Notes: generated by a model not told the origin, from the sequence alone. A stretch of 8,785 nt of DNA from JBBQNJ01 sp038329845 (GCA_038329845.1 JBBQNJ010000117.1:1-8785), one strand, 5' to 3'; counted from the first letter of the stretch, positions 1-6,837 are shown. Translations and numbers: made by a program.

Positions 1-172
1 CGGCAGCCGGGATTGTTCGCCGGCACCACCCCGCAATACGTCGAGGTGGACCTGTCGCGTATCGTGGTCGAAGGGGTGCGGCAGTTTGGGGGCCCGTGGC
101 TGGCGTTGCAACTGATCGGCAAGCTGGGTCTCACGAGCGAACCGGATCGGCTGATGGCAGCCGGCCGTGAGG
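1..172 (+). pseudogene. IS1634-like (IS4 superfamily) transposase, internal fragment near the N-terminus
   Basis: The frame is open from the first base and reads RQPGLFAGTTPQYVEVDL, then a VEGVRQFGGPWLAL stretch, LIGKLGL and LMAAGRE. This resembles the region of IS1634-type transposases just before the catalytic domain, where a VxVDLxxVxxExVRxFG-WLAL pattern is followed by LPAGRE. Family members normally continue for several hundred residues with the DDE catalytic core. Here the resemblance stops at about base 172, and the frame then runs through unrelated low-complexity sequence to a stop at 274-276. The 5' end lies outside the window. No catalytic residues are present, so this piece cannot transpose by itself. 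Assignment rests on remembered family patterns; the truncation is seen directly. Confidence 0.6.
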
Positions 173-256
173 GGACGGGAAAACGGGACAGGTGCAGGGA
201 CAGGGACAGAAAAACGTGGCACCGGCGGCTCTACTTCTCTTGCCCCCCCCCCGCCA
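171..256. repeat. G-rich hexamer repeat and C-tract at a junction between two broken genes
   Basis: About 85 bases separate the end of transposase resemblance from the end of DUF5615 resemblance. They begin with GGGGACGGG and AAACGGGACAGG. Bases 185-208 then form four tandem hexamers, three GGGACA and one GGTGCA (191-196). A run of ten C follows at 243-252. The segment fits neither neighbouring gene and looks like an interspersed REP-type sequence or the scar of an insertion. The C-tract is also a likely site of slippage or sequencing error. Confidence 0.5.
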
Positions 257-325
257 ATACACCTCATGCCCGGTGAGCTCGCGCCGTAGATCGTGCGGAA
301 GATTCTCGTTCAGGAGCAGCTTCAT
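257..325 (-). pseudogene. DUF5615 PIN-like toxin, N-terminal remnant
   Basis: Reading from ATG at 325, the first 23 codons give MKLLLNENLPHDLRREL and then TGHEVY. This is the typical start of DUF5615 (PIN-like) toxins, including the acidic residue of the LLLxENLP motif. The family normally continues with TVAYxGWSG and a second acidic cluster over about 110-120 residues. Here resemblance ends at Tyr23 (257-259), and the frame runs through the GGGACA-rich junction into antisense transposase sequence, stopping at 131. The product would lack most of the PIN-like fold, so it is almost certainly inactive. Its ATG overlaps the stop of the DUF433 gene (ATGA), the usual antitoxin-toxin arrangement. 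Confidence 0.7.
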
Positions 326-546
326 GCGCCTTGCGCCTGCCGGGATTCCCAGACGAGCAGTTGCTCGGCGTGGTCGAGCACTTCCATGGCCTGTTCCCGC
401 TTCACCGAGGGGAACTGCTCAAGGAAGTAGTCCAGCGATCAATCACGGGGGAGATAATCAAACAGCGACCTGACCTGAACGCGGGTTCCGGCGAAGCAAG
501 GCGTGCCGCCCTGAAGATCAGGATTTGCACTGATCGCCCGGAGCAT
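322..546 (-). pseudogene. DUF433 antitoxin with an in-frame TGA at codon 36
   Basis: From ATG at 546 the frame encodes MLRAISANPDLQGGTPCFAG, then TRVQVRSLFDYLPRD, a TGA stop (439-441), and SLDYFLEQFPSVKREQAMEV and onward to the natural TGA at 322-324. Without the internal stop it would be a 74-residue DUF433 protein of normal length. The NPxxxGGTPxxxGTRV motif and the SLDxFLExFPSV motif sit at family spacing on either side, so the defect is a nonsense substitution and not a frameshift. DUF433 proteins are small helix-turn-helix-like antitoxins partnered with PIN-like DUF5615 toxins. The partner here, overlapping by ATGA, is itself truncated, so the pair looks like a relic. An internal restart after the stop is not excluded. 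Confidence 0.75.
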
Positions 547-851
547 ACGGAAAGCACAGCACCTCTGCGGGCAGTTCGCCATCGCGCCTGCAAGGCGGCG
601 AACATGCCGAAGCGGCACCGGGTCAGGGAAGTCAGCCACGCCCGGCTGGAATGGGGCAACGCCTGCTCGAAGACGATCAAGCAAGGTCGAAGCCGACGGC
701 ATGGTGGCGTTCGTGCCTCGGTTGGCGAAGCCGCAACGAGGGGAAGCCCCTGACCCGTTACAGCAGCGGTTGTTCATAGCGAGAAGATTGTCCGTGGCCC
801 CGCTGGAGGCCCCGCCGTAGCCTGTGTAGTGCGGTCGTAAAGGTCATTGCC
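547..851. other. Gene-free stretch upstream of ackA
   Basis: About 300 bases separate the broken antitoxin from ackA. Several frames are open here by chance, as expected in GC-rich DNA, but none gives a recognisable protein or a good ribosome binding site. Bases 619-757 carry structured sequence listed separately. Any ackA promoter should lie in 758-840, but I see no convincing -35/-10 pair. A weak AAAGG at 839-843 precedes the ackA ATG. Confidence 0.5.
619..757. repeat. 139-bp segment bounded by 10-bp perfect inverted repeats, with internal hairpins
   Basis: CGGGTCAGGG at 619-628 is the exact reverse complement of CCCTGACCCG at 748-757. Inside the right arm, CCTCGGTTGGCG and CCGCAACGAGG (716-741) form a bulged stem around AAG. 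Next to it GGGGAAGCCCC (740-750) is a second small hairpin. The layout suits a miniature inverted-repeat element or a structured RNA. No flanking target-site duplication is evident. I do not recognise the family. Confidence 0.45.
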
Positions 852-2063
852 ATGCAATATGTCCTCGCCATAAACGGTGGTTCCTCGAGCGTGCGGTTTG
901 CCGTGTTCGACCGCGGGGCGGATTCCCGCGCCGAGCCGCGGCGGCGGTTCGGCGGGTCAATCGAGCGCATCGGCGTGCCGGGGACCGTCCTTAACACTAC
1001 GGATGCGACGTCCGGGAAGTCGGAGAATCGAGCGATCGACGCATCGGATCATAAGGCGGCGGCCGCCACGTTGATCGACTGGCTTCGCCCGCGGCTCGGG
1101 CCAGCGGACCTCGCGGGCATCGGGCATCGCATCGTTCATGGCGGAGTACACTTAGTCGAACATCAGGTTGTGACGAATGCGGTACTGGATGAGTTGAAGC
1201 GTGCCCTTCCCCTGGACCTGGCTCATTTGCCAAGGGAAATCGCTCTGATCGAGACCTTCGCCGCCGGGTTCGATGCAGTGCCGCAGGTGGCCTGTTTCGA
1301 CAGTGCCTTTCACCGCGATCTTCCGCGGGTCGCACGGCTATTGCCGATTCCGCGCCGGTTTGATGAGGCGGGCGTGCGTCGCCTCGGCTTTCACGGGCTT
1401 TCGTATGCGAACTTGATGAAGCAACTGCGAGAGATTGCCGGCGCAGAAGCGGCCGGCGGCCGCATCATCCTGGCCCATCTTGGTTCGGGCGCCAGCCTCG
1501 CGGCGGTTCGCGGCGGTAGACCCGTTGACACCAGCATGGGGTTCACACCCACCAGTGGACTGGTGATGGGCACTCGCCCGGGCGATTTGGATCCGGGGCT
1601 GCTCGTCTACCTGATGCGTGCCGAGAAACTTTCGCTCGATCAGATGCGCCAGTTCCTCAGCCAACACTGCGGGCTGCTTGGGGTTTCCCAGACCAGTCCC
1701 GACATGCGCGATCTGATGGCGCGACGAGCGACGGATGTGCGCGCCGACGAGGCGGTGAAGCTCTTTTGTTACCAAGCGAAGAAGTGGATCGGCGCTTACG
1801 CCGCCGCCCTGGAAGGACTCGATACCTTGGTGTTTGCCGGGGGCATTGGTGAACATTCGCCGCAGGTTCGTCTTGAGATCTGCCAGGGTTTGGAATTCCT
1901 GGGCGTGCGGATCGACGCGCAGCGCAACGCCGCATCGAACCCGGTAATCTCGACTGAGGGTGGCGGTGTAACCGTGCGGGTGATGCATACGGACGAGGAG
2001 ATCATGATCGCCGAAGCGGTCCATGGCGTGCTGGCGACCACGGCATCAAAGGAGAAGCAATGA
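852..2063 (+). CDS. ackA: Acetate kinase
   Basis: This enzyme phosphorylates acetate with ATP, or runs in reverse to make ATP from acetyl phosphate, in the cytoplasm. At 403 residues it has the usual length. The ASKHA-fold signatures are in order: INGGSSSVRF (7-16), GHRIVHGG (91-98), CFDSAFHRDLP (148-158), RLGFHGLSY (177-185), HLGSGAS (209-215), MGTRPGDLDPG (239-249), FAGGIGEHSP (328-337) and TDEEIMI (380-386). By comparison with the Methanosarcina enzyme, Arg93, Asp150, His181, Arg242 and a Glu at 382/383 are the conserved active-site residues. The Asn of the usual HLGNG motif is Ser212, a variant I believe occurs in other bacterial acetate kinases. The start follows a weak AAAGG. The stop overlaps the phosphoketolase remnant by ATGA, with a strong AAAGGAG just before it. 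An ackA-xfp pair implies the phosphoketolase pathway, but the partner is broken. The reading frame looks intact. Confidence 0.95.
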   Translation: MQYVLAINGGSSSVRFAVFDRGADSRAEPRRRFGGSIERIGVPGTVLNTTDATSGKSENRAIDASDHKAAAATLIDWLRPRLGPADLAGIGHRIVHGGVHLVEHQVVTNAVLDELKRALPLDLAHLPREIALIETFAAGFDAVPQVACFDSAFHRDLPRVARLLPIPRRFDEAGVRRLGFHGLSYANLMKQLREIAGAEAAGGRIILAHLGSGASLAAVRGGRPVDTSMGFTPTSGLVMGTRPGDLDPGLLVYLMRAEKLSLDQMRQFLSQHCGLLGVSQTSPDMRDLMARRATDVRADEAVKLFCYQAKKWIGAYAAALEGLDTLVFAGGIGEHSPQVRLEICQGLEFLGVRIDAQRNAASNPVISTEGGGVTVRVMHTDEEIMIAEAVHGVLATTASKEKQ

Positions 2064-2362
2064 CTGAGGCGCTGTTGCTGGAACTACTGGCCAAGATCGA
2101 CGCCTACTGGCGGGCTGCGAATGATCTATCCGTGGGGCAGATTTATCTCTGCGACAATCCGCTGCTCAAGCGGCCCCCGACGCTCGCGGATGCGAGAAAT
2201 CTGCCGCTGGGGCACTCGGGCACGACGCTGGGTCAGAACTTCATTTACGTCCACTTGAACCGGGTCATCAAGAAATATGACATGGACATGATTTACGTCT
2301 CCGGCCCTGGGCTCGGCGGCCCGGCCGTCGTGGGTAACACTTATCTCAAGGGCACATTATGA
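2060..2362 (+). pseudogene. xfp: Phosphoketolase (xfp), N-terminal 100 codons only
   Basis: The 100-residue reading frame matches the N-terminus of xylulose-5-phosphate/fructose-6-phosphate phosphoketolase: DAYWRAANDLSVGQIYL (14-30), NPLLKRP, LGHSGTT (50-56), NFIYVHLNRVIKKYD (60-74) and ISGPG-like VSGPGLGGPA (80-89). Full enzymes have about 790-800 residues and use thiamine diphosphate, so this piece lacks nearly everything. The conserved GPGHGG carries Leu85 in place of its active-site His, a further sign of decay. His52 is kept. The frame ends KGTL-stop where the family reads EGTYSE, which places the breakpoint at about 2352-2359. Its start overlaps the ackA stop (ATGA) and its own stop overlaps the H+-ATPase start (ATGA). 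It is probably still translated and may now act mainly as a coupling leader for the ATPase. Confidence 0.85.
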
Positions 2363-5109
2363 AAACAGACACCGACCAGCCCAAGGCTGCCGAACCGAAA
2401 CCCGCTGCATCCGCGGAATCGAAGCCCACGGCTCCGGCATCCAACCCGGCGTCGAAGGTCGAGGGCAAGCCTGATCCGAAGGACGATTTGAAGACCCTTC
2501 CGATACCGGAGGTGGAGAAACAATTGGAGTCTTCGCCGGACGGCCTGACGCAAGGCGAAGCGAAGAAACGGCTCACCGAATATGGACCGAACGAACTGAC
2601 CGAGGAGAAGACAAACACTCTCCTGAAATTCCTCTCCTATTTTTGGGGACCGATTCCGTGGATGATCGAGATCGCGGTGATTCTGTCCGGTGTGGTCGGG
2701 CATTGGCCGGATTTTTTCATCATTCTGCTTCTGCTGGTGGCCAATGCGGTGGTCGGTTTCTGGGAAGAAAAGGAGGCGAGCAACGCCATCGAAGCGCTGA
2801 AGGCCAAGCTGGCGGTCAAGGCCCGCGTGAAACGCGATGGCGAGTGGATTAACCCGCCGGCGCGCGAGTTAGTTCCGGGCGATGTTCTGCGCATGCGGCT
2901 GGGCGACATTGTGCCGGCGGATGCGCGACTGCTCGACGGCGATCCGGTGGAGGTGGATCAGTCTGCGTTGACAGGAGAGTCTTTGCCCGCTGAGCGCAAA
3001 GCGGGCGACGCGATATTTTCCGGGTCGATCATCCGCCAGGGCGAATGCAACGCGATAGTCTATGCCACGGGCGAGAACACCTACTTTGGCAAGACGGCGC
3101 AACTGGTGCAGGAGGCGCATACCGTCAGTCATTTTCAAAAGGCGGTTTTGAAGATCGGCAATTACCTTATCATCCTCGCGGTGGTGCTGGTCGGGGTGAT
3201 CATTGGCTTTGCCATCTATCGAGGCGACCACGTCCTCACGACCTTGCAGTTTGCCTTGGTGTTAACTGTAGCCGCGATTCCTGTGGCGATGCCGACGGTG
3301 TTGTCGGTGACGATGGCCGTCGGCGCGCGTCTGCTTTCCAAGAAACAGGCGATCGTGAGCAAACTGGTGGCCATCGAGGAGTTGGCGGGTGTGGACATCT
3401 TGTGCGCGGACAAGACTGGAACTCTGACGCAGAACAAGCTGTCGCTGGGTGATCCGTTCAGCGTGAAGGATGTTACCGCCGCTCAAGTCATTCTTGATGG
3501 CGCCTTGGCGTCGCGGGCGGATAACAATGACACGATCGACTTGGCTGTCCTGGGCGGACTGACAAACAAGGACGCTTTGAAGGATTATGAAGTAACCCAT
3601 TTCCAGCCCTTCGATCCAGTCCACAAGCGCACCGAGGCAACCGTCAAATCCAAGGACGGAAAGACTTTCAAGGTGACCAAAGGCGCGCCGCAGGTGATCC
3701 TCGCACTGCTCGCCGACGCTGCGAAGATGAAGCCGGCCGTGGACAAGGCCGTCAACGAGTTTGCGGCGCGCGGCTTTCGCTCGCTGGGTGTGGCGCGCGA
3801 TGGTGGCGACGGCCAGTGGCAGTTTCGCGGCGTGCTACCGCTGTTCGATCCGCCACGCGACGATGCGAAGGCCACCATCGCAACTGCACGCGAGATGGGT
3901 GTGAAAATCAAGATGGTCACCGGCGACGCGTTGGCCATCGCGCAAGAGACTGCCAAGAAAGTCGACATGGGCGCGAACATTCTCGATGCCGCCAGCTTGG
4001 GCGACGCCAAACAGCAGGAAACTGAGGAGGCAGCCGCAGCCATCGAGAAGGCAGACGGCTTCGCTCAAGTGTTTCCCGAACACAAATTCCACATCGTGGA
4101 CATCCTGCAAAAACGCGGTCACATCGTCGGCATGACCGGCGATGGCGTGAACGATGCGCCCGCGCTGAAGAAGGCCGACTGCGGCATCGCCGTCTCAGCC
4201 GCCACGGATGCAGCGCGCGCCGCGGCATCCATCGTGCTGCTGTCGCCCGGCCTGTCCGTGATCATCGATGCGATCAAAGAGAGCCGGCGCATTTTTCAGC
4301 GGATGAACAGCTACGCGATCTACCGCATCGCCGAGACGCTGCGCGTGCTGTTCTTCATGACGCTGGCGATCCTGATCTTTAATTTTTATCCCCTGACCGC
4401 GGTGATGATCGTGATGCTGGCGTTGCTCAACGACGGCGCAATCCTGTCCATCGCCTATGACAATGTTCATTACAAGGATCAGCCCGAAGCCTGGAACATG
4501 AAGATGGTGCTGGGCATCTCCACGGTGCTCGGCATCAGCGGGGTCATCGCCGCCTTCGGCCTCTTCTATCTCGGCGAGCGCGTTTTCCATCTCGACCGCG
4601 CGCACATTCGGACGCTGATGTATTTGAAACTCTCCGTCGCGGGGCATCTGACGATCTTCCTCACGCGCACGCGCGGCCCGTTCTGGTCGATCCGCCCGGC
4701 AAAGATTCTTTGGGGGGCCGTCCTTGGCACGCAAATTGTGGCGACCCTGATCGCGGTTTATGGGTTGTTCATGACGCCACTGGGTTGGGGTTGGGCCGGG
4801 TTCGTGTGGGGTTATGCTTTGCTGTGGTTCCTCATGAATGACCGCGTGAAGTTGCTCGCGTATCGGATTCTTGATCCTGTCAAAAGAACCGACGTAAAGT
4901 TTCAAGCGAAAGTTGAATCGCAGCCCGACGCCAAGCCGGTGGCCGCGGATAATGTCAAAAATGCGGCCGAACCGGATGCTAATTCGATGACCAAAGCCGA
5001 AGACAAAGTCGAACCCGAGTCTGAAGCTAAAGTGGAGCCGAAGCCCGAAGCCAAAGTTGAGCCGGAACCTCAGACCAAGGTCAAACCGCGGTCCGATGTG
5101 TCGCCATAA
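2359..5109 (+). CDS. Plasma-membrane-type H+-exporting P-type ATPase (P3A)
   Basis: This 916-residue pump would export protons at the cost of ATP across the inner membrane. Key motifs are LTGES (204-208, actuator), PVAMPT in helix 4 (308-313), DKTGTLT with phosphorylated Asp351, KGAP (441-444, nucleotide binding), FDPPRDD (496-502), TGD (521-523) and TGDGVNDAP (593-601). P3A identity is supported by ATDAARAAASIVL (615-627) and LLNDG in helix 6. By comparison with plant AHA2, the proton-path residues Asp684, Asn106 and Arg655 correspond to Asp692, Asn129 and Arg662, all present. Residues 1-45 are a Lys/Pro/Ala-rich tail, and the C-terminus has four octapeptide repeats (881-912). The start is supported by AAGGG eight bases upstream and the overlap with the xfp remnant. 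The frame continues past the TAA into a DUF2934-like sequence, so the stop may be a recent nonsense change. K+ or Mg2+ transport is unlikely given the motifs. Confidence 0.93.
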   Translation: MKTDTDQPKAAEPKPAASAESKPTAPASNPASKVEGKPDPKDDLKTLPIPEVEKQLESSPDGLTQGEAKKRLTEYGPNELTEEKTNTLLKFLSYFWGPIPWMIEIAVILSGVVGHWPDFFIILLLLVANAVVGFWEEKEASNAIEALKAKLAVKARVKRDGEWINPPARELVPGDVLRMRLGDIVPADARLLDGDPVEVDQSALTGESLPAERKAGDAIFSGSIIRQGECNAIVYATGENTYFGKTAQLVQEAHTVSHFQKAVLKIGNYLIILAVVLVGVIIGFAIYRGDHVLTTLQFALVLTVAAIPVAMPTVLSVTMAVGARLLSKKQAIVSKLVAIEELAGVDILCADKTGTLTQNKLSLGDPFSVKDVTAAQVILDGALASRADNNDTIDLAVLGGLTNKDALKDYEVTHFQPFDPVHKRTEATVKSKDGKTFKVTKGAPQVILALLADAAKMKPAVDKAVNEFAARGFRSLGVARDGGDGQWQFRGVLPLFDPPRDDAKATIATAREMGVKIKMVTGDALAIAQETAKKVDMGANILDAASLGDAKQQETEEAAAAIEKADGFAQVFPEHKFHIVDILQKRGHIVGMTGDGVNDAPALKKADCGIAVSAATDAARAAASIVLLSPGLSVIIDAIKESRRIFQRMNSYAIYRIAETLRVLFFMTLAILIFNFYPLTAVMIVMLALLNDGAILSIAYDNVHYKDQPEAWNMKMVLGISTVLGISGVIAAFGLFYLGERVFHLDRAHIRTLMYLKLSVAGHLTIFLTRTRGPFWSIRPAKILWGAVLGTQIVATLIAVYGLFMTPLGWGWAGFVWGYALLWFLMNDRVKLLAYRILDPVKRTDVKFQAKVESQPDAKPVAADNVKNAAEPDANSMTKAEDKVEPESEAKVEPKPEAKVEPEPQTKVKPRSDVSP
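4999..5094 (+). repeat. Four 24-bp repeats encoding an octapeptide near the H+-ATPase C-terminus
   Basis: Residues 881-912 of the ATPase read as four consecutive octapeptides: EDKVEPES, EAKVEPKP, EAKVEPEP and QTKVKPRS. The consensus is E-A-K-V-E-P-x-P. The underlying DNA is a degenerate 24-bp tandem repeat that could vary in copy number. The segment is charged, proline-rich and probably an extended cytoplasmic linker after the last membrane helix. Confidence 0.8.
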
Positions 5110-5229
5110 CTTGTCAAGCGAGTGCATAACCTTTACGAGGAGTTAGGACGTCAAGAGGTTCGAGCCGTCGAGGAGATGGAGGAGGCGGAGGCGGAGCGAA
5201 AGCATCGTAACGGGGAAGCCAAAGGATAA
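5110..5229 (+). pseudogene. DUF2934-like C-terminal module in frame with the H+-ATPase but behind its TAA stop
   Basis: Directly after the TAA (5107-5109) the same frame stays open for 39 codons. It reads LVKRVHNLYEELGRQ, EVRAVEEMEEAEAER and KHRNGEAKG, then TAA at 5227-5229. The pattern (K/R)-x-x-x-LYEExGR...AEAE is typical of DUF2934, a short helical domain of unknown function. The linker before the stop reads SDVSP, and a Gln codon CAA in place of TAA would join them seamlessly. It could instead be a separate 35-residue peptide from GTG at 5122, but no good ribosome binding site precedes that codon. I favour a former C-terminal domain of the pump cut off by a nonsense change; programmed readthrough is possible but unproven. 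Confidence 0.6.
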
Positions 5230-5293
5230 TCCGATGCGCACAACGCGCCTGCCAGGCCAGAAAGAACACAGATGAAAACTTCGGAGGATCAAG

Positions 5294-6154
5294 ATGCTTG
5301 AAGGCGTAATGCTTCTGTGGTTTCTTCTCACCGCGCTGTCGCTAGTGTTCGTGGTGGTGGACATTCGTGCCACGCCGGCCTCCCCGGTGCTCAAGTGGGG
5401 GTTCATATTACTTACCGCGTACCTGGGCCCACTGGCTGCATTTCTGTATGTGTTTGGTTGTCGCGAACCCCTGCCTGGGCTGCACGAACGCTACGTCGCG
5501 ACTCGCTGGAGACAGGTGCTGGGTTCAACCATGCACTGTGTGGCCGGCGATGGCGTGGGCATCTTGGCGGGCGCGGTCATTGCCAGCCTGTTTCATTTAA
5601 CCAAAGTTACAGATATTGCGCTGGAGTATGTTTTGGGCTTCGGGTTCGGATGGAGCATCTTTCAGACGCTGTTCATGCGGGATATGGCGGGTGGTTCATA
5701 TATGGGTGCGCTACGCCGCGCTTTCTTCCCGGAACTGCTGTCCATGAACTGCCTCATGGCCGGGATGGTGCCCGTAGCGGCTGTGGCAACGAAAAGTTAT
5801 CCATCAAGCCACGATCCATTCGGGCCGGCATTCTGGTTCGTCATGTCGATGGCCCTTCTTGTCGGTTTCATTACCGCGTATCCCATGAACTGGTGGCAGG
5901 TAGCCCGGCACATGAAGCACGGCATGATAACGGCGCGGCCGTCGAGCGAGCCGGTAAACGGTGGAGCAGATAGAAACATGACTGACAGTCATACGCCCGG
6001 TGAGCACAATGGCAACGTGCAACAAGAGGGCGAGCCCCGAATGGACGGTGATGTGAAACCGGTATCAACCAGCGTCCTCACCTGGATGACAATCCTCTCG
6101 TGTGTGATATTTGGGCTCGGGCTGGCCATTGCCGTAATCTATGGCGGGAATTGA
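5294..6154 (+). CDS. DUF4396 family multi-pass membrane protein
   Basis: The 286-residue protein has about seven predicted membrane helices (roughly 4-23, 35-55, 83-102, 110-128, 148-166, 179-197 and 261-283). It matches what I know of DUF4396 proteins: CVAGDGVGILAG (82-93), EYVLGFGFGW (111-120), QTLFMRDMAGGSY (124-136), PELLSMNCLMAGMVP (146-160), FWFVMSMALLVGFITAYP (180-197) and MNWW (198-201). The conserved Met, His and Cys residues could bind a metal, but this is inference; the family has no established biochemical role that I know of. A polar linker of about 50 residues (209-258), ending MDGDVKPVS, leads to the last helix. The start has an ideal GGAGG eight bases upstream. It lies 184 bases after the H+-ATPase on the same strand and may be co-transcribed with it. 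DUF4396 genes often sit in metal-resistance islands, in keeping with this context. Confidence 0.8.
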   Translation: MLEGVMLLWFLLTALSLVFVVVDIRATPASPVLKWGFILLTAYLGPLAAFLYVFGCREPLPGLHERYVATRWRQVLGSTMHCVAGDGVGILAGAVIASLFHLTKVTDIALEYVLGFGFGWSIFQTLFMRDMAGGSYMGALRRAFFPELLSMNCLMAGMVPVAAVATKSYPSSHDPFGPAFWFVMSMALLVGFITAYPMNWWQVARHMKHGMITARPSSEPVNGGADRNMTDSHTPGEHNGNVQQEGEPRMDGDVKPVSTSVLTWMTILSCVIFGLGLAIAVIYGGN

Positions 6155-6223
6155 AAACGCGAAATGAAAAGACAGCCACATCGCCGCACATCCGGAGATA
6201 CCATCATTCCTGCACAACATAAG

Positions 6224-6344
6224 ATGTCACCAGACTATTGGTCGTCTTCCTTTGCGTATGGATGTTCGGCGGCTTTTCTTCATGGGGCATCACGCATGGT
6301 GGGGCGATGACCACGCGCAGGGCCAGTCCATGATGCACCAATGA
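6224..6344 (+). pseudogene. Degenerate small His/Met-rich membrane protein
   Basis: No single frame explains this stretch, but pieces in different frames look like one small gene. ATG at 6224 begins MSPD. The shifted frame then gives LLVVFLCVWMFGG, a membrane helix. A second shift gives FFMGHHAWWGDDHAQGQSMM and HQ, ending at TGA 6342-6344. The last frame alone gives a 28-residue ORF from ATG at 6258. A helix followed by a His/Met/Asp-rich tail is common among small proteins of metal-resistance islands, including the one at 7741-8031. Two frameshifts are needed, so this is either decayed or chance. The surrounding 248-base gap (6155-6402) holds nothing else recognisable apart from the ribosome binding site of the next gene. 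Confidence 0.35.
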
Positions 6345-6402
6345 AGGGCAAAAGGGACCAGCGATTCATTTCGCGGCGACCTTGTTACAAGGAAGGTGAC
6401 GT

Positions 6403-6837
6403 ATGAACGGTTCAACTCCCGGATCGGAAACGCCAAAACAGATTGAACGCCGCAAGTTCCTGGCACGCGCATGCGGAATCCTGGCCGCACCGTTGGCGGT
6501 GGTGATCGGGTTTCCGCTATTCGGCTCGCTGGTGGGCACTATCTATCGCAAGTCCAAGCTGCTTTTCTCGAAAACTCCGGGGTTCTCCAGCGCGTCGCAG
6601 GGTCAGCCCATCAAACTGAACCTCCCCGCGGTCAAGATGGACGCCTATTTGCGGACCGAGACGAGCCAAGACCTGTGGGTCGTCAAGCATACCCCCACGG
6701 AGGCGACCGTGTTCTCTCCGATCTGCCCGCCGCAGGGTTCGCAGGCGGCGGGCGACTCGGCTATGTGCTATTGCGCGTGTAATTCCAGACACCGAGGACT
6801 GCGTACAGAAGTAACAGCCCTACCAACGCGCAGGTGA
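6403..6837 (+). pseudogene. Rieske [2Fe-2S] protein, truncated before its cluster-binding boxes
   Basis: The N-terminus carries a twin-arginine-like RRKFLARACG (16-25), followed by a hydrophobic anchor of about 25 residues, as in Rieske subunits of bc-type complexes. The middle, ending DLWVVKHTPTEATVFSPICP (90-109), fits the sequence leading to cluster box 1. The family continues CPHxGC and, about 15-20 residues later, CPCHxS. Here the text turns to CPPQGS (108-113), so His becomes Pro110 and the second Cys becomes Ser113, and the later cysteines do not form a box 2. From base 6761 it is antisense to the convergent PII-like gene, so the last 25 codons are not Rieske sequence. Breakpoint is about 6728-6760. 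The product could not bind a 2Fe-2S cluster in the normal way. The start is secure: AGGAAGG lies shortly before the ATG. A cytochrome b partner, expected downstream, is missing. Confidence 0.75.

Noticed and set aside
439..777. Extending the DUF433 reading frame upstream to codon 777
   Set aside because: Family resemblance starts at the ATG at 546, which gives normal DUF433 length. The upstream part is Arg/Cys-rich with no similarity and crosses the inverted-repeat segment.
1476..1496. Ser212 in the acetate kinase HLGSG motif as a catalytic defect
   Set aside because: The Asn of HLGNG is replaced, but LGSGAS variants occur in other bacterial acetate kinases as far as I recall, and all other active-site residues are kept.
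1338..2024. 228-codon minus-strand open frame antisense to ackA
   Set aside because: It mirrors the codon structure of a clear acetate kinase gene, shows no family resemblance and has an unusual His/Arg-rich composition. It is a GC-driven shadow.
439..5109. Stop-codon reassignment explaining the internal TGA (439) and TAA (5107)
   Set aside because: Two different stop codons would both need recoding, while TGA, TAA and TAG all end intact genes normally in this window. Independent nonsense changes are simpler.
4195..5127. 310-codon minus-strand open frame antisense to the H+-ATPase 3' half
   Set aside because: Its repetitive FRLGFDFVFGFG-type text is the complement of the Lys/Glu/Pro repeat region. 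No ribosome binding site or recognisable domain was seen.
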